A stretch of DNA of 64,000 nt. It comes from Blastomonas sp. AAP53. GTDB lineage: Bacteria; Pseudomonadota; Alphaproteobacteria; Sphingomonadales; Sphingomonadaceae. The DNA lies in NCBI RefSeq assembly GCF_000331245.1, contig NZ_ANFZ01000009.1, positions 744,001 through 808,000 on the forward strand. The letters run 5' to 3'. Positions 46,375 through 56,049 of this stretch are shown here, piece after piece. Positions within the stretch are counted from its first letter, which is position 1. Each line of letters opens with the position of its first letter. The notes below the pieces were generated by a model that saw nothing but the letters and a program-made list of their open reading frames with translations, was not told where the DNA came from and did not search any database. A program made the position numbers and the translations under genes.

Positions 46375-46552
46375 TCGGATCGGGTCTACCAACCGCGACC
46401 CGTGGTGGCGAACTGCGCAGAGAGCCCTTTCCAACCGGCCCCCTGGATAAATGCCGGCTTTTGACCGTGGTACAAAAAACTGCCATTTGTGCCGCCAGCG
46501 CGCCCCGCAACGATGCCCGTCGCGCACACCGGCAACATCCACAGGGAAACCC

Positions 46553-46642
46553 ATGACCAAGACCACCCTCCACGGCATCCCCAATTGCGAGCAGTTGGGA
46601 GAGGTTGTGGCCCAGATCGCTGAGGCTTGCCGCGCGTCGTAA
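46553..46642 (+). pseudogene. Truncated arsC/Spx-like 5' fragment
   Basis: A short frame with a ribosome site (AGGGA) begins MTKTTLHGIPNC, matching the first 12 residues of the intact arsC-like gene at 47294 (MAKIVLHGIANC), including the catalytic Cys region, and then departs into unrelated residues and a stop. Nucleotide identity to the intact gene is low, so this is a diverged homologue, not a recent copy. It looks like the stump of a broken gene. Confidence 0.55.
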
Positions 46643-46741
46643 CGACCGCTTTCAGGCTTAACGACTGGATCGCGCAATGACTGATATTGGGTGGAAAGTG
46701 GAACGGCAGGTTTGCGGCGAGGTTCCGCGACAAGCTGCCCT

Positions 46742-47116
46742 TCAGCCCACGTCATCATCTAGCGAGAAGGTCTCTCGCTCGATCTCCATTTTCGCACCCC
46801 GCATACGCTCGTGAGCGCAGTCGAAATGGGCGTAAATGGCCTGTGTTGGCGCTTCTACAGTGTCGCTCCATAGCCTGCTCAGTTCGACATAAAGTGCGTC
46901 GGCATGGTCGGGAGAGATACAGTCCCCGCAGAACCAACATTCGTAGCCTTCACCAAGCAGCACGTTGACGAGTGCGGGCTGCGTATCGACGGCGGTCAGC
47001 ATCTCGATCAGAGCGGCACGATCACGGGCCACAAGAGCTTCATCAAAGGCGGGAAGCAATCCCGCAGCAAAGAGTCGCTCGTTCAGCGACATTCCAGAGA
47101 ATCGTTCCTCGCTCAT
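46742..47116 (-). CDS. Small hypothetical protein with CxxC motif
   Basis: A 124-residue protein of unknown function. The N-terminal half is helical (SLNERLFAAGLLPAFDEALV) and reminiscent of small alphaproteobacterial proteins annotated as hypothetical; a CWFCGDCIS metal-site-like block lies at about 60-68. The C-terminus is acidic. It is the only gene between the broken arsC fragment and the intact arsC-like gene, on the opposite strand to both, in an AT-richer stretch. Confidence 0.7.
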   Translation of the reverse strand: MSEERFSGMSLNERLFAAGLLPAFDEALVARDRAALIEMLTAVDTQPALVNVLLGEGYECWFCGDCISPDHADALYVELSRLWSDTVEAPTQAIYAHFDCAHERMRGAKMEIERETFSLDDDVG

Positions 47117-47191
47117 AGCTGCATGCTAACGTCCCATTGCGGGATGCGCCACAGCAGCCACAAACGGCAAAAATGGGGTCGTTTGCCGAAC

Positions 47192-47225
47192 GGCAGCTTT
47201 TTTGACGATAGAGTGAAAAGCTGCC
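47192..47225. repeat. Inverted repeat, possible terminator or operator
   Basis: GGCAGCTTTT and AAAAGCTGCC form a perfect 10-bp stem with a 14-base loop in the gap before the arsC-like gene. A second, shorter inverted repeat (CGGCAAA/TTTGCCG) lies directly before it. No T-run follows on the plus strand, so a transcript terminator is not certain. Confidence 0.5.
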
Positions 47226-47293
47226 ATCCAGTTTATCTACGGCATACGCAATGATGTCATTCTACAACACCGACAAAATATCAAAGGAAATCA

Positions 47294-47644
47294 ATGGCTA
47301 AGATTGTCCTTCATGGGATTGCAAATTGCGACACGATGAAGAAGGCGCGCGTGTGGCTCGATGCGCAGGGCATCGGCTATGACTTTCACGACTATAAGAA
47401 GGTCGGGATCACCGCCAAGAAGCTGAACGCGTGGGCGGATGTCGTCGGATGGGAGATTCTGCTCAACAAGGCGGGGACCACGTTCCGCAAGCTGCCCGAT
47501 GCAGACAAGGCGGGGATTGATCGCGACAAGGCGATCGCGCTGATGGTCGAACAGCCATCGCTGATCAAGCGTCCGGTGCTCGAGCATCCCGGCGGCGTGC
47601 TGGTCGGCTTCAAGCCCGACATTTATGCAGGCGCGCTGACCTGA
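47294..47644 (+). CDS. ArsC/Spx/MgsR family protein (YffB-like)
   Basis: A 116-residue thioredoxin-fold protein of the arsenate reductase-like family. The active-site-like Cys lies in HGIANCDTMKKAR, and the family C-terminal block QPSLIKRPVLEHPGGVLVGF is present. Family members may act as arsenate reductase-like or glutathione-linked thiol enzymes; no arsenic genes are adjacent, so arsenate reduction is not claimed. The first codons are AT-richer than the neighbours. DUF427 gene follows on the same strand. Confidence 0.9.
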   Translation: MAKIVLHGIANCDTMKKARVWLDAQGIGYDFHDYKKVGITAKKLNAWADVVGWEILLNKAGTTFRKLPDADKAGIDRDKAIALMVEQPSLIKRPVLEHPGGVLVGFKPDIYAGALT

Positions 47645-47707
47645 ACCGCTGTCATATCGCTGTCGTCGTTCCCATCTAGGTGGAACCACTGACAGGAGAA
47701 TGAGAGC

Positions 47708-47992
47708 ATGCCCAAGGCCATCTGGAACGGCACCGTCATCGCCGAGAGCGACGACACCGTCGTCGTCGAGCGCAACCATTATTTCCCGCGGGAAAGCGTG
47801 CGCGCCGATCTGCTGAAGCCCAGCTCCACGACCAGCGTCTGCGGCTGGAAGGGCACGGCATCCTATTACTCGATCGAGATCGACGGCAAGACCAACGCCG
47901 ATGCGGTCTGGTATTACCCCGAGCCCAAGGATGCAGCGAAGGAAATCCGCGACCGGATGGCGTTCTGGAAGGGTGTAGAGGTGGTCGCGTGA
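47708..47992 (+). CDS. DUF427 domain protein
   Basis: A 94-residue single-domain protein with the full DUF427 pattern: KAIWNGTVIAESDDTVVVERNHYFP, CGWKGTASYYSIEIDGK with conserved CxWKG, and WYYPEPKDAAKEIRDRMAFW. The role is unknown. AGGAGA lies before the start. The stop overlaps the GTG start of the following phosphodiesterase (GTGA), so the two are translationally coupled. Confidence 0.92.
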   Translation: MPKAIWNGTVIAESDDTVVVERNHYFPRESVRADLLKPSSTTSVCGWKGTASYYSIEIDGKTNADAVWYYPEPKDAAKEIRDRMAFWKGVEVVA

Positions 47993-49002
47993 TTCTCGCC
48001 GCGATGGCGCTGGCGGCTGGCGCACCCGGTCCGCTGATCATCGCCCATCGCGGCGCGAGCGGCGAGCGGCCCGAACACACGATCGGCGCCTATGAACTGG
48101 CGATCGACCAGGGCGCGGACTTCATCGAGCCCGATCTGGTCAGCACCAGGGACGGCGTGCTGGTGGCACGGCACGAGAACGAGATATCGGAAACCACCGA
48201 TGTCGCCGCCCATCCCGAATTTGCCAGCCGCAAGACCACGAAGGTCATCGACGGACAGAGCCTGACCGGCTGGTTCACCGAGGATTTCACTCTGGCCGAG
48301 CTGAAGACTTTGCGCGCGCGCGAGCGGCTGCCACAGCTGCGCCAGGCCAACACGGCCTATGACGGGCGCTGGGATGTGCCGACGCTCGATGAGATCATCG
48401 CGTTGGTGCAGCGGCGCGAGAAGGACACCGGGCGCAGGATCGGGCTGTATCCCGAGACCAAGCACCCCAGCTATTTTCGCACTCTGGGCCTGCCGCTGGA
48501 AGAGCCCTTGGTCAGGACGTTAGCTGAAGCAGGCTATGTCAGCCCGGATGATCCGGTTTTCATTCAGAGTTTCGAGGTCGGCAATCTCAAGCGGCTGGAC
48601 GGCATGACCAGGCTGCCCCTCATCCAGCTGATGGCAGCCCCGGCTGGACCGCCAGACCTGCCCGATGCCACTTACGCTGCCATGAGCACACTGGCAGGCC
48701 TCGCCGAGATCGCGCTTTATGCCGATGGCGTGGGCGTGGAAAAGGCGATGGTGATCCCGCGCGATGCCACCGGTCATCTGGCTCAGCCCACCAGCCTGGT
48801 GCGCGATGCGCATGGCGCAGGCCTGAAGGTGCATGTCTGGACCTTCAGGCGGGAGAACTATTTCCTGCCGATGAACTTGCGCGCTGGCGACAGTCCGCTG
48901 GCGCATGGTGATGTTATCGCCGAGATTCAGGCGTTCAAGGCCACCGGCATCGACGGGCTGTTTTCGGACAATGTCGCAGAGGCGGTTGCCGCGGTGCGCT
49001 GA
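47989..49002 (+). CDS. Glycerophosphodiester phosphodiesterase (GlpQ-type)
   Basis: A 337-residue TIM-barrel enzyme that should release glycerol-3-phosphate from glycerophosphodiesters. The catalytic block AHRGASGERPEHT (His and Glu) is followed by EPDLVSTRDGVLVARHE with the second His. The GTG start gives a short hydrophobic N-terminus, possibly a weak export signal as in periplasmic GlpQ. The start is set by GTGA overlap with DUF427. It ends one base before the convergent phosphatase-like gene. Confidence 0.92.
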   Translation: MILAAMALAAGAPGPLIIAHRGASGERPEHTIGAYELAIDQGADFIEPDLVSTRDGVLVARHENEISETTDVAAHPEFASRKTTKVIDGQSLTGWFTEDFTLAELKTLRARERLPQLRQANTAYDGRWDVPTLDEIIALVQRREKDTGRRIGLYPETKHPSYFRTLGLPLEEPLVRTLAEAGYVSPDDPVFIQSFEVGNLKRLDGMTRLPLIQLMAAPAGPPDLPDATYAAMSTLAGLAEIALYADGVGVEKAMVIPRDATGHLAQPTSLVRDAHGAGLKVHVWTFRRENYFLPMNLRAGDSPLAHGDVIAEIQAFKATGIDGLFSDNVAEAVAAVR

Positions 49003-50097
49003 TCAGGGCTTCGGCGGACTGCCGCCCGACGCGGTACCCTCTTCGACCGCAGCCTTCTTGCCGTCGCGGATCGACATGACCATGTCCTTGCGATCGGCAG
49101 CATCGGGCGCTTCGGGCTCATCGTTCAGGATCGTGGCAACGCGTGGTGCCATGCATACCGTCGCGGACACCGGCAGATGGTCCGACCCGACATTTTCCAG
49201 CACCTTCATGTCGACCAGAGTAAAATCGGGCGACATAAACAGATGGTCGAGCGGCCAGCGCAGGCCCGGCAGGTTGGCGGGGAAGGTCGAATACAGGCCG
49301 CGACCGATCCGCGGATCGAGATAGCCGCCGATCCGCTTGAACATCTGCGAGGTCCGTGACCAGGCGACATCGTTGAAATCGCCCATCGCCAGGACCGGCA
49401 GATCGGTCTGCTTGGCGTGGCGCGCAGCGATCGCGATTTCCGCATCGCGCTTTTCGGTGTTCTCGCCCGGTGCCGGCGGCCGCGGATGGAGCCCGATAAA
49501 GCGGAACTTCGCCCCCGCACGCGTCGAGATCGTCGCGAACACCGATGGGGTTTCGGTATCAATCAGCCAGGTGATTTCGGCATCCTCCACCGGCAACCGC
49601 GAAAGGAATATGAGGCCGTACAGATTGCCCAGCGGCGCCGACTGGCGGTGCGGATAGCGATCGATCACCGGCTTGAGCGCGGTTTCCCAGCCCTCGTCGG
49701 TTTCGAGCAGCAGCACGACATCGGGGTCCACGCGATCGATCAGCTTGAGCGTGCGGGCATAATCGCGGTTGGTCTGCAGCACGTTGAACGAGAACGCGGA
49801 CAGGCAGTTGTCCTTGTTGATCACCGCCTTGGCGACCTCTGGCTTGGCGAGCGTGGTGTAGGGATAGATGCGAAAGCCCTGCCAGCCGATCACCAGCGCC
49901 ATCGCAATTACGACCAGCATCCGCGCCCAACCGGTCAGGATGGGAATCGCCAGGATCAGTGCGATCACAGCCAGCAGAATGAGCGCCACACGCGGAAAAT
50001 CCCACATGCGGATGTACCAGCGATAGCTGGTCAGCAGGCTGAGCGCGGTGCCGGTCGCGGCCATCGCGGCGAGCACATAAACTACAGTTCGCAACAT
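49003..50097 (-). CDS. Membrane-anchored endonuclease/exonuclease/phosphatase family protein
   Basis: A 364-residue protein. Three N-terminal hydrophobic segments (within about 1-75) anchor an EEP catalytic domain (about 100-320), recognised by [35 protein letters not shown] and the C-terminal GSDHLPVSA, which carry the metal and general-base residues. Family members hydrolyse phosphodiesters; the substrate is unknown. The C-terminal 45 residues are low-complexity. It converges on GDPD with adjacent stops. Confidence 0.9.
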   Translation of the reverse strand: MLRTVVYVLAAMAATGTALSLLTSYRWYIRMWDFPRVALILLAVIALILAIPILTGWARMLVVIAMALVIGWQGFRIYPYTTLAKPEVAKAVINKDNCLSAFSFNVLQTNRDYARTLKLIDRVDPDVVLLLETDEGWETALKPVIDRYPHRQSAPLGNLYGLIFLSRLPVEDAEITWLIDTETPSVFATISTRAGAKFRFIGLHPRPPAPGENTEKRDAEIAIAARHAKQTDLPVLAMGDFNDVAWSRTSQMFKRIGGYLDPRIGRGLYSTFPANLPGLRWPLDHLFMSPDFTLVDMKVLENVGSDHLPVSATVCMAPRVATILNDEPEAPDAADRKDMVMSIRDGKKAAVEEGTASGGSPPKP

Positions 50098-50230
50098 CCT
50101 GGGTGAATTCCGTCTATCGTCTGGGGGCGGCGCTCTTGTCGCTTGCTATCGGGCAATACGCAATGGTGGGTTTGGTATAACTTGCGTGTTGTGTTTGCGC
50201 AGGCGATTTCGCCCCGCTACACCAACCCCC

Positions 50231-51103
50231 ATGTCCACAACCTACACGCTCGACACATCGACCAGCCGCGCCAATCCTACGCCGGCGCCCATGAAGCGCC
50301 TGACCGTGCCCGCGATCCAGCGGCGCAAGACCGGCGGCGTTACCGCGCAGCCGGTGGTGATGCTGACCGCCTATACCGCACGCATGGCGCAACTGCTCGA
50401 TCCGCATTGCGACATCCTGCTGGTCGGCGATTCGCTGGGCCAGGTGATCTACGGCCTGCCCAGCACCGTGCCGGTGACGCTGGAGATGATGGCGGCGCAT
50501 GGTGCCGCCGTGGTGCGCGGCAGCTATCACAGCATCGTCGTCATCGACATGCCGTTCGGCAGCTACGAAGCCTCGCCCGAGCAGGCATTCGCCAGCGCCG
50601 CCCGGCTGCTGAAGGAAACCGGCGCGGCGGCGGTGAAGCTGGAAGGCGGCGCGGCGATGGCGCCCACGGTCAGGTTCCTCACCGAGCGCGGCATTCCGGT
50701 GGTCGGCCATGTCGGCCTCACCCCGCAGGCGATCAACATCCTGGGCAGCTATGCCGCGCGCGGACGCTCCGACAGCGAGGCGGACAAGATCGTGAGCGAC
50801 GCCAGGGCGCTCGATGAGGCAGGCGCCTTTGCCATCGTCGTCGAAGGCGTGGTCGAACCGATCGCGATTGCCGTCACCGAAGCGGTGGCCGCCATCGTCA
50901 TCGGCATTGGCGCATCGGCGCGCTGCGATGGCCAGGTGCTGGTCACCGAGGACATGCTCGGGCTGTTCGAGCGCACCGCGCGCTTCGTCAAGCGGTACGA
51001 GAACATGGCCGAGGTCATCGAGAATGCAGTGAAAAGCTACGCCGGAGAAGTCACCGCGCGCAGCTTCCCCAGCGCCGACCAGACCTACGCACCCAAGGAC
51101 TGA
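50231..51103 (+). CDS. panB: 3-methyl-2-oxobutanoate hydroxymethyltransferase
   Basis: A 290-residue TIM-barrel enzyme transferring hydroxymethyl from methylene-THF to alpha-ketoisovalerate in pantothenate synthesis. The family Mg-binding site and pocket show in [36 protein letters not shown] and [12 protein letters not shown] 50231 is the most upstream start with typical length; 50291 is also possible. There is no clear ribosome site. panC is not adjacent. Confidence 0.96.
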   Translation: MSTTYTLDTSTSRANPTPAPMKRLTVPAIQRRKTGGVTAQPVVMLTAYTARMAQLLDPHCDILLVGDSLGQVIYGLPSTVPVTLEMMAAHGAAVVRGSYHSIVVIDMPFGSYEASPEQAFASAARLLKETGAAAVKLEGGAAMAPTVRFLTERGIPVVGHVGLTPQAINILGSYAARGRSDSEADKIVSDARALDEAGAFAIVVEGVVEPIAIAVTEAVAAIVIGIGASARCDGQVLVTEDMLGLFERTARFVKRYENMAEVIENAVKSYAGEVTARSFPSADQTYAPKD

Positions 51104-51110
51104 ACCGCGC

Positions 51111-52226
51111 TCATTTCTCGCTGCGCGCAAGCAAGGCGACCAGCTCGTCCTTCCAGAACCGCGCCCAGGTGTGGTTGCTGTGCCCGCGCGTCTCGTCGGT
51201 AGCCTTGGTCAGCAGGTATTTGCCATCGGGCAGCCTTTTTCCGAAGTCCTCGGCCACCCCATAATCCCAGGGATTGATGAAGTCGTCCGACGAATTGATC
51301 CAGGTGACCGGCATCGTCATCGCCTCGACGGTCTTTGACGGGTCGTAATTGCGCGAGGATTCAATCTGGTAGATCGTGTCGTTGGCATCGATCCCCTTGA
51401 TCGACGCTTCGATCCGCTGGGTGATGTACCTGTCCGCCGCATCACGCGTGGGAAAGGCCTTTTGCAGATACAGTGGCGCAAAGCCCGCCACCTGCAGCAG
51501 GCTCGCCGCCACGCGCAGCCCCATCGTCGGCGGACTGGTGTAATCGCCGTTGTTCCATACAGGGTCAGCCTTGATCCCCTCGATCGCAGCCTTGCGCCAC
51601 ATGCGGTTGTGCCCGGCAATGGGCATCGGCAGGCACGCCATCGGCATCATCGCCTGGACGAAACCGGGATCGAGCTGACCCCAGACGAAGCCGTGCATGC
51701 AGCCCATCGACGTGCCCATCACCAGTCGCAGGCGGTCGACCTTCAAACCGTCGGTCAGCATCTGCCGCTGGGCGCGGACCATGTCGGTATAGTCGTACGC
51801 CGGAAAGCGCATCTTCAGCCCGTCCGAGGGCCTGGACGATTTGCCGTGGCCGATATTGTCAGGAAGGATGATGTAATATCTGCTGATGTCGAGAGGCTGC
51901 CCCGGCCCGAACAGTTCGAGTGCAAATTGTGGCTGAAGGAACTGGAGCCCGGAGCCCCCGGTGCCATGCAGCACCATCACCGCATTGTTCACGCGCCCAT
52001 CCGGCCCGCGCCGGGGCGTGCCCAATGTGGCGTAGTGCATCCGCAGTTCAGCCAGGGTCTCGCCGGTCCCAAATCTGAAATCCTTGAGGATGACATCACC
52101 GTGCGTCAGCATGGCAGCATAATCAGGCTGCGGCGCGGCGATCGGCGGCCCCGGCTGGGCCTGCGCCGAGCCGACGGCAGCCATCATAGTGAAGGCGCAA
52201 ACTGCTCCCAACATCTTCAATTTCAT
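51111..52226 (-). CDS. Secreted MetX-like alpha/beta hydrolase
   Basis: A 371-residue alpha/beta hydrolase with a signal peptide (MLGAVCAFTMMAAVGSAQAQ). It has the homoserine acetyltransferase family fold: nucleophile elbow GTSMGCMHG, acid in NSSDDFINPWDYG and His in RGHSNHTWARFW. Its periplasmic location argues against methionine synthesis, so the family function does not transfer; ester hydrolysis is a plausible role. The start is the signal-peptide Met; upstream frame is a shadow. Confidence 0.88.
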   Translation of the reverse strand: MKLKMLGAVCAFTMMAAVGSAQAQPGPPIAAPQPDYAAMLTHGDVILKDFRFGTGETLAELRMHYATLGTPRRGPDGRVNNAVMVLHGTGGSGLQFLQPQFALELFGPGQPLDISRYYIILPDNIGHGKSSRPSDGLKMRFPAYDYTDMVRAQRQMLTDGLKVDRLRLVMGTSMGCMHGFVWGQLDPGFVQAMMPMACLPMPIAGHNRMWRKAAIEGIKADPVWNNGDYTSPPTMGLRVAASLLQVAGFAPLYLQKAFPTRDAADRYITQRIEASIKGIDANDTIYQIESSRNYDPSKTVEAMTMPVTWINSSDDFINPWDYGVAEDFGKRLPDGKYLLTKATDETRGHSNHTWARFWKDELVALLARSEK

Positions 52227-52311
52227 GCAAAAACCCCCGGTGGTTCTGAACGCTTGCCCGTCAGCATTGCAGGCGTGCACGCCCGACGCAACCTGATAGT
52301 GGGGCCACCGC

Positions 52312-53028
52312 TCAGCCTGCCACCTGCACACGGTTGCGACCGTTGCGCTTGGCACCGTACATCGCGGCATCTGCCTGCGCGAGCGCGGCGTCCAGCGACA
52401 TCCCTGCGGCGAAAGGCGCTACGCCAATCGAAATGGACAGGGCGATCGGCGTGCCATTGGCGGTTTTCACGGCCAATGCGGCGATGGCGTCGCGCGCGCG
52501 CTCGGCAATGGTGATCGCCAGCGGCAGAGGCATGCCTGCAAGCAGGATGGCAAATTCCTCACCCCCGACACGGCCCAGCAGATCGTCAGTGCCAAGCGCC
52601 GCCGTGAAGGTCTTTGCCACCATGCGAAGAGCATGGTCACCTGCGGCATGACCATGGGCATCGTTGATCGTCTTGAAATGGTCGATATCCGCCAGCAGCA
52701 CACAGGCGGGGTCATTGCGGTCATACGCCTCTGCATGCCGGTAGAATGCGGCGCGATTGAGCACGCCGGTCAGATGATCCCGATCCACCTGCAACCGCAA
52801 TTCTGCCTGGGTCAGCATCAGTTGCTCGTTCAGCCTGCGGTTGGCCTCGCTCTGCCGAACGAGCACGGCGCTGATCGGACCGGAAATGCAAGCAGGGCAG
52901 ATCACCGTGAAAACCCAGAAGGGCCACGGGATGTGCTCGCCGGTCAGCATTACCATCATCGCCATCGCCAGGAGTGTGGCAACGATACTGAATGCGACGG
53001 CGATGAGGATCTTTCGCCATTGCTCCAT
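52312..53028 (-). CDS. Membrane diguanylate cyclase (GGDEF)
   Basis: A 238-residue protein with two N-terminal transmembrane helices (about 7-29 and 35-58) and a GGDEF domain with active GGEEF. The RxxD inhibitory site is lost (GTDD). It should make cyclic-di-GMP without product inhibition. It lies next to a second GGDEF gene on the same strand. Confidence 0.92.
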   Translation of the reverse strand: MEQWRKILIAVAFSIVATLLAMAMMVMLTGEHIPWPFWVFTVICPACISGPISAVLVRQSEANRRLNEQLMLTQAELRLQVDRDHLTGVLNRAAFYRHAEAYDRNDPACVLLADIDHFKTINDAHGHAAGDHALRMVAKTFTAALGTDDLLGRVGGEEFAILLAGMPLPLAITIAERARDAIAALAVKTANGTPIALSISIGVAPFAAGMSLDAALAQADAAMYGAKRNGRNRVQVAG

Positions 53029-53092
53029 GTAAAGGCGTGTAAAGCGAAAGCCTTAAGACACTGCAAATGCCAAATTATTCCCCGTCAGGGTG

Positions 53093-53719
53093 TCAGCGGC
53101 AAACCGTGCGCGAGCGCTTGGAGCGATACATCTGGCTGTCTGCGCGGGCCAGAACCTTGTCCGCCCGGTCATCCGGATTGATGAACGCATGCCCGAATGT
53201 CGCTGACAGGCTGGCCGCGCCTTCGCCAAAGCCGACCTGGCAGGCGGCAATGCCTGCCGTCAGCTGCGCGACCTTCAGGTCGACGTCGCTTTCGCTGATG
53301 GCGCCAAGCAGCAAGGCAAACTCGTCCCCGCCGATGCGTGCGACGATATCGGTCGAACGGACGTTGGCCGTCAGCACATGCGCGATCGTGCACAGTGCTT
53401 CGTCGCCAGCGGCGTGGCCAAAGGTATCGTTGATGCCCTTGAGATCGTCGACGTCCAGAAACAGCAGGACCGCTCGGCTCTGGTAGCGCTGGCAGTGCGC
53501 GATCGATCCCGCCACCGCCTGCTCGAAATAGCGGCGATTGAACAGCGGGGTCAGCGTATCGCGGCAGATTTCCTCTTCGAGCTGGCGAATGCGTGCGGTC
53601 AGCAGTGCATTTTGCTCGCGCAGATCGGCGCAGAGCAATGCAAGCTGTTCATGGCTCAGCGCCACGTCCGCCTGGGGTGCCTGTGCCCCCGCGCTGCCCT
53701 GTAGATCGGTCATCTTCAT
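53093..53719 (-). CDS. Soluble diguanylate cyclase (GGDEF) with intact I-site
   Basis: A 208-residue protein with a coiled-coil-like N-terminus (EQLALLCADLREQNALLTAR) and a GGDEF domain with intact GGDEF; the inhibitory RxxD site is present as RSTD five residues before it. Unlike its neighbour it should be product-inhibited. ATG 53719 (or 53713) is chosen; the open frame upstream to 53782 has no support. Confidence 0.9.
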   Translation of the reverse strand: MKMTDLQGSAGAQAPQADVALSHEQLALLCADLREQNALLTARIRQLEEEICRDTLTPLFNRRYFEQAVAGSIAHCQRYQSRAVLLFLDVDDLKGINDTFGHAAGDEALCTIAHVLTANVRSTDIVARIGGDEFALLLGAISESDVDLKVAQLTAGIAACQVGFGEGAASLSATFGHAFINPDDRADKVLARADSQMYRSKRSRTVCR

Positions 53720-53945
53720 GTCGTTCTGCCTGCAAACCCCTTGTGAGAGCGCTCTACGCTTCGCATAGCAAGGCCGATGCATCGCGGCATGATCAAAATA
53801 TCGGTAACCACGTATATTCTGTGCACAAGCGGGACATAGTGACGGCCGACACAGTCCCTTTCATTTTCACGCGCAGGATGATTGCGGGTGCCGGACTTTG
53901 GCTTTAAGACGCTGATCACACCAGCAATAACGCGGAGATTCCTGC

Positions 53946-54464
53946 TTGGCCGAGCCATCCCCGAAGCCCGACCGCCAAGGCCCTGAAGGGGTACCGGTTG
54001 CCATCATCATGGGCAGCCAGTCCGACTGGGATACCATGTCGGGGGCCGCCGCCGTGCTGGACGATCTGGGCGTGGCGCATGATTGCCGCATCGTATCTGC
54101 GCATCGCACCCCCGAACGGATGGTCGCCTTTGCCAAGGGAGCGGTTGAAAACGGGTTTCAGGTCATCATCGCGGGCGCCGGCGGGGCGGCACACCTGCCC
54201 GGCATGGTGGCCAGCATGACGCGGCTTCCGGTGCTGGGCGTTCCGGTTTCCAGCAAGGCGCTGAGCGGGCTCGACAGCCTGCTCTCGATCGTCCAGATGC
54301 CCGGCGGCGTACCGGTTGGCACGCTGGCGATCGGCCCGGCAGGCGCCAAGAATGCCGGACTGATGGCGGCATCGATCCTGGCGCTGAACGACCCGGCCCT
54401 GGCAGAGCGTTTGGACGCTTGGCGCACCGCACAAAGCGATTCGGTGGGCGAACGCCCGGCATGA
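53946..54464 (+). CDS. purE: N5-carboxyaminoimidazole ribonucleotide mutase
   Basis: A 172-residue purine-pathway enzyme converting N5-CAIR to CAIR. The class I PurE hallmarks are [38 protein letters not shown] and [14 protein letters not shown]. The only reasonable start is TTG 53946, with GGAG eight bases upstream; the ATG in IIMGSQ would delete the fold. It is coupled to purK by ATGA. Confidence 0.96.
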   Translation: MAEPSPKPDRQGPEGVPVAIIMGSQSDWDTMSGAAAVLDDLGVAHDCRIVSAHRTPERMVAFAKGAVENGFQVIIAGAGGAAHLPGMVASMTRLPVLGVPVSSKALSGLDSLLSIVQMPGGVPVGTLAIGPAGAKNAGLMAASILALNDPALAERLDAWRTAQSDSVGERPA

Positions 54465-55555
54465 CCGACATGATTGCACCGGGCAGTACCATCGGCATCA
54501 TGGGCGGCGGTCAGCTGGGCCGGATGCTCAGTCTCGCCGCAGCGCAGCTCGGCTATCGCTGCCATATCTTCGCGCCGGAACCGACCAGCCCCGGCGGCGA
54601 GGTTTCGGCCGAGACGACCTGTGCCGATTATGCCGACAGCGCCGCACTCGCCGCGTTCGCGCACGGCTGCGATGTCGTGACCTACGAGTTCGAGAATGTG
54701 CCCGTCGGGCCGCTCGACACCATTGCCGGCACCGTGCCGCTGCGCCCCTCCCCGCGCGCGCTCGAAATCGCGCAGAGCCGCATTGACGAAAAGCGGTTCG
54801 TCGCGGACCTGGGTGGACGCACCGCGCCGTTCGGCTTTGCCGAGACCGCAGCCGAAGTGGCCGCCGCGATGTCGGTTGCCGGAACCCCCGCCATCATCAA
54901 GTCGAACCGCATGGGCTATGACGGCAAGGGCCAGGCCCGCGTGATGCCCGGCGACGATCCGGTCGCACGCTGGTACGAGGCAGGCGGCGTGCCTGCGATC
55001 ATCGAAGGCTTCGTGACGTTCGAGGCAGAGTTCTCCGTCATTCTCGCCCGATCGCCACAGGGTGAAATCCGCTTCTGGGACAGCGCGCACAACGAGCATG
55101 TCGGCGGCATTCTGGACCTGTCCACGGTCCCGGCTGGCCCCGCCATCGCTGCCCAGGTGCCGCAGGCGCGCGAGCTGGCTGCCAGGGTTGCCGAAAAGCT
55201 CGATTATGTCGGCGTGTTGACGCTGGAGTTCTTTGCGACGGCAGACGGCCCGGTGTTCAACGAGATGGCCCCGCGCGTCCACAACAGCGGCCACTGGACG
55301 ATCGAAGGCGCGTTCACCAGCCAGTTCGAAAACCACATCCGCGCGATCTGCGGCCTGCCGCTGGGCGAAACGGCGCTCGCCTGCCACCGCGCCGAGATGC
55401 GCAACCTGATCGGAGAGGCCGCGCACAGCTGGCCGGATCTGCTTTCCGACCCCGCCAACCATCTGCACCTGTACGGCAAGCATCGCGCCGAACCCGGCCG
55501 CAAGATGGGCCATGTCACACGCATTACGCTAGAGCCTGGGGCAAGGCAGCTATGA
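54461..55555 (+). CDS. purK: N5-carboxyaminoimidazole ribonucleotide synthase
   Basis: A 364-residue ATP-grasp enzyme that carboxylates aminoimidazole ribonucleotide with bicarbonate and ATP. It opens [13 protein letters not shown], has VTYEFENVP, and the ATP-grasp core ([12 protein letters not shown]) with [22 protein letters not shown]. The start shares ATGA with purE, and the stop shares ATGA with folA. Confidence 0.96.
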   Translation: MTDMIAPGSTIGIMGGGQLGRMLSLAAAQLGYRCHIFAPEPTSPGGEVSAETTCADYADSAALAAFAHGCDVVTYEFENVPVGPLDTIAGTVPLRPSPRALEIAQSRIDEKRFVADLGGRTAPFGFAETAAEVAAAMSVAGTPAIIKSNRMGYDGKGQARVMPGDDPVARWYEAGGVPAIIEGFVTFEAEFSVILARSPQGEIRFWDSAHNEHVGGILDLSTVPAGPAIAAQVPQARELAARVAEKLDYVGVLTLEFFATADGPVFNEMAPRVHNSGHWTIEGAFTSQFENHIRAICGLPLGETALACHRAEMRNLIGEAAHSWPDLLSDPANHLHLYGKHRAEPGRKMGHVTRITLEPGARQL

Positions 55556-56049
55556 ACCATCCCGATATCTTCCTGGTGCTGGCGCGCGCGCGCAACGGCG
55601 TCATCGGTGCGAACGGCACCCTGCCGTGGCACCTGCCGATGGATCTGCGCCACTTCAAGGCGCTGACCCAGAACAAGCCAATGATCATGGGCCGCAAGAC
55701 CTTCGACAGCCTGCCCGGCCTGCTGCCCGGTCGCCGCCATATCGTGCTGACCCGCAGCAAGGACTGGTCCGATGACGGCGCTGAGGTCGTGCACAGCGTC
55801 GAAGAGGCAATTGCGGCGGCCAACGCTCCGCACGTCGCGGTGATCGGCGGCGCGGAGATCTTTGCCCTTTTCCTGCCGAGGGCAGACCGGATCGAACTGA
55901 CCGAGGTCCATGCCGAGCCCGAAGGCGACACCATCATGCCGCCGTTCGCGCCTTCCGAGTGGCAGGAAAGCAGCCGCGCCGACCACCCTGCCGACCCGGA
56001 AAATCGCGATCGCCCGGCGTTCAGCTTCGTGACCCTCGTGCGCCGGTGA
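55552..56049 (+). CDS. folA: Dihydrofolate reductase
   Basis: A 165-residue enzyme reducing dihydrofolate with NADPH. Visible blocks are FLVLARARNGVIGANGTLPW with the Asp of MDLRHFKAL, MIMGRKTFDSLPG and VIGGAEIFALFLPRADRI. ATG shares ATGA with purK; the stop shares GTGA with the dipeptidase gene. The Asp of the active site and the RK pair for NADPH are intact. Confidence 0.95.
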   Translation: MNHPDIFLVLARARNGVIGANGTLPWHLPMDLRHFKALTQNKPMIMGRKTFDSLPGLLPGRRHIVLTRSKDWSDDGAEVVHSVEEAIAAANAPHVAVIGGAEIFALFLPRADRIELTEVHAEPEGDTIMPPFAPSEWQESSRADHPADPENRDRPAFSFVTLVRR

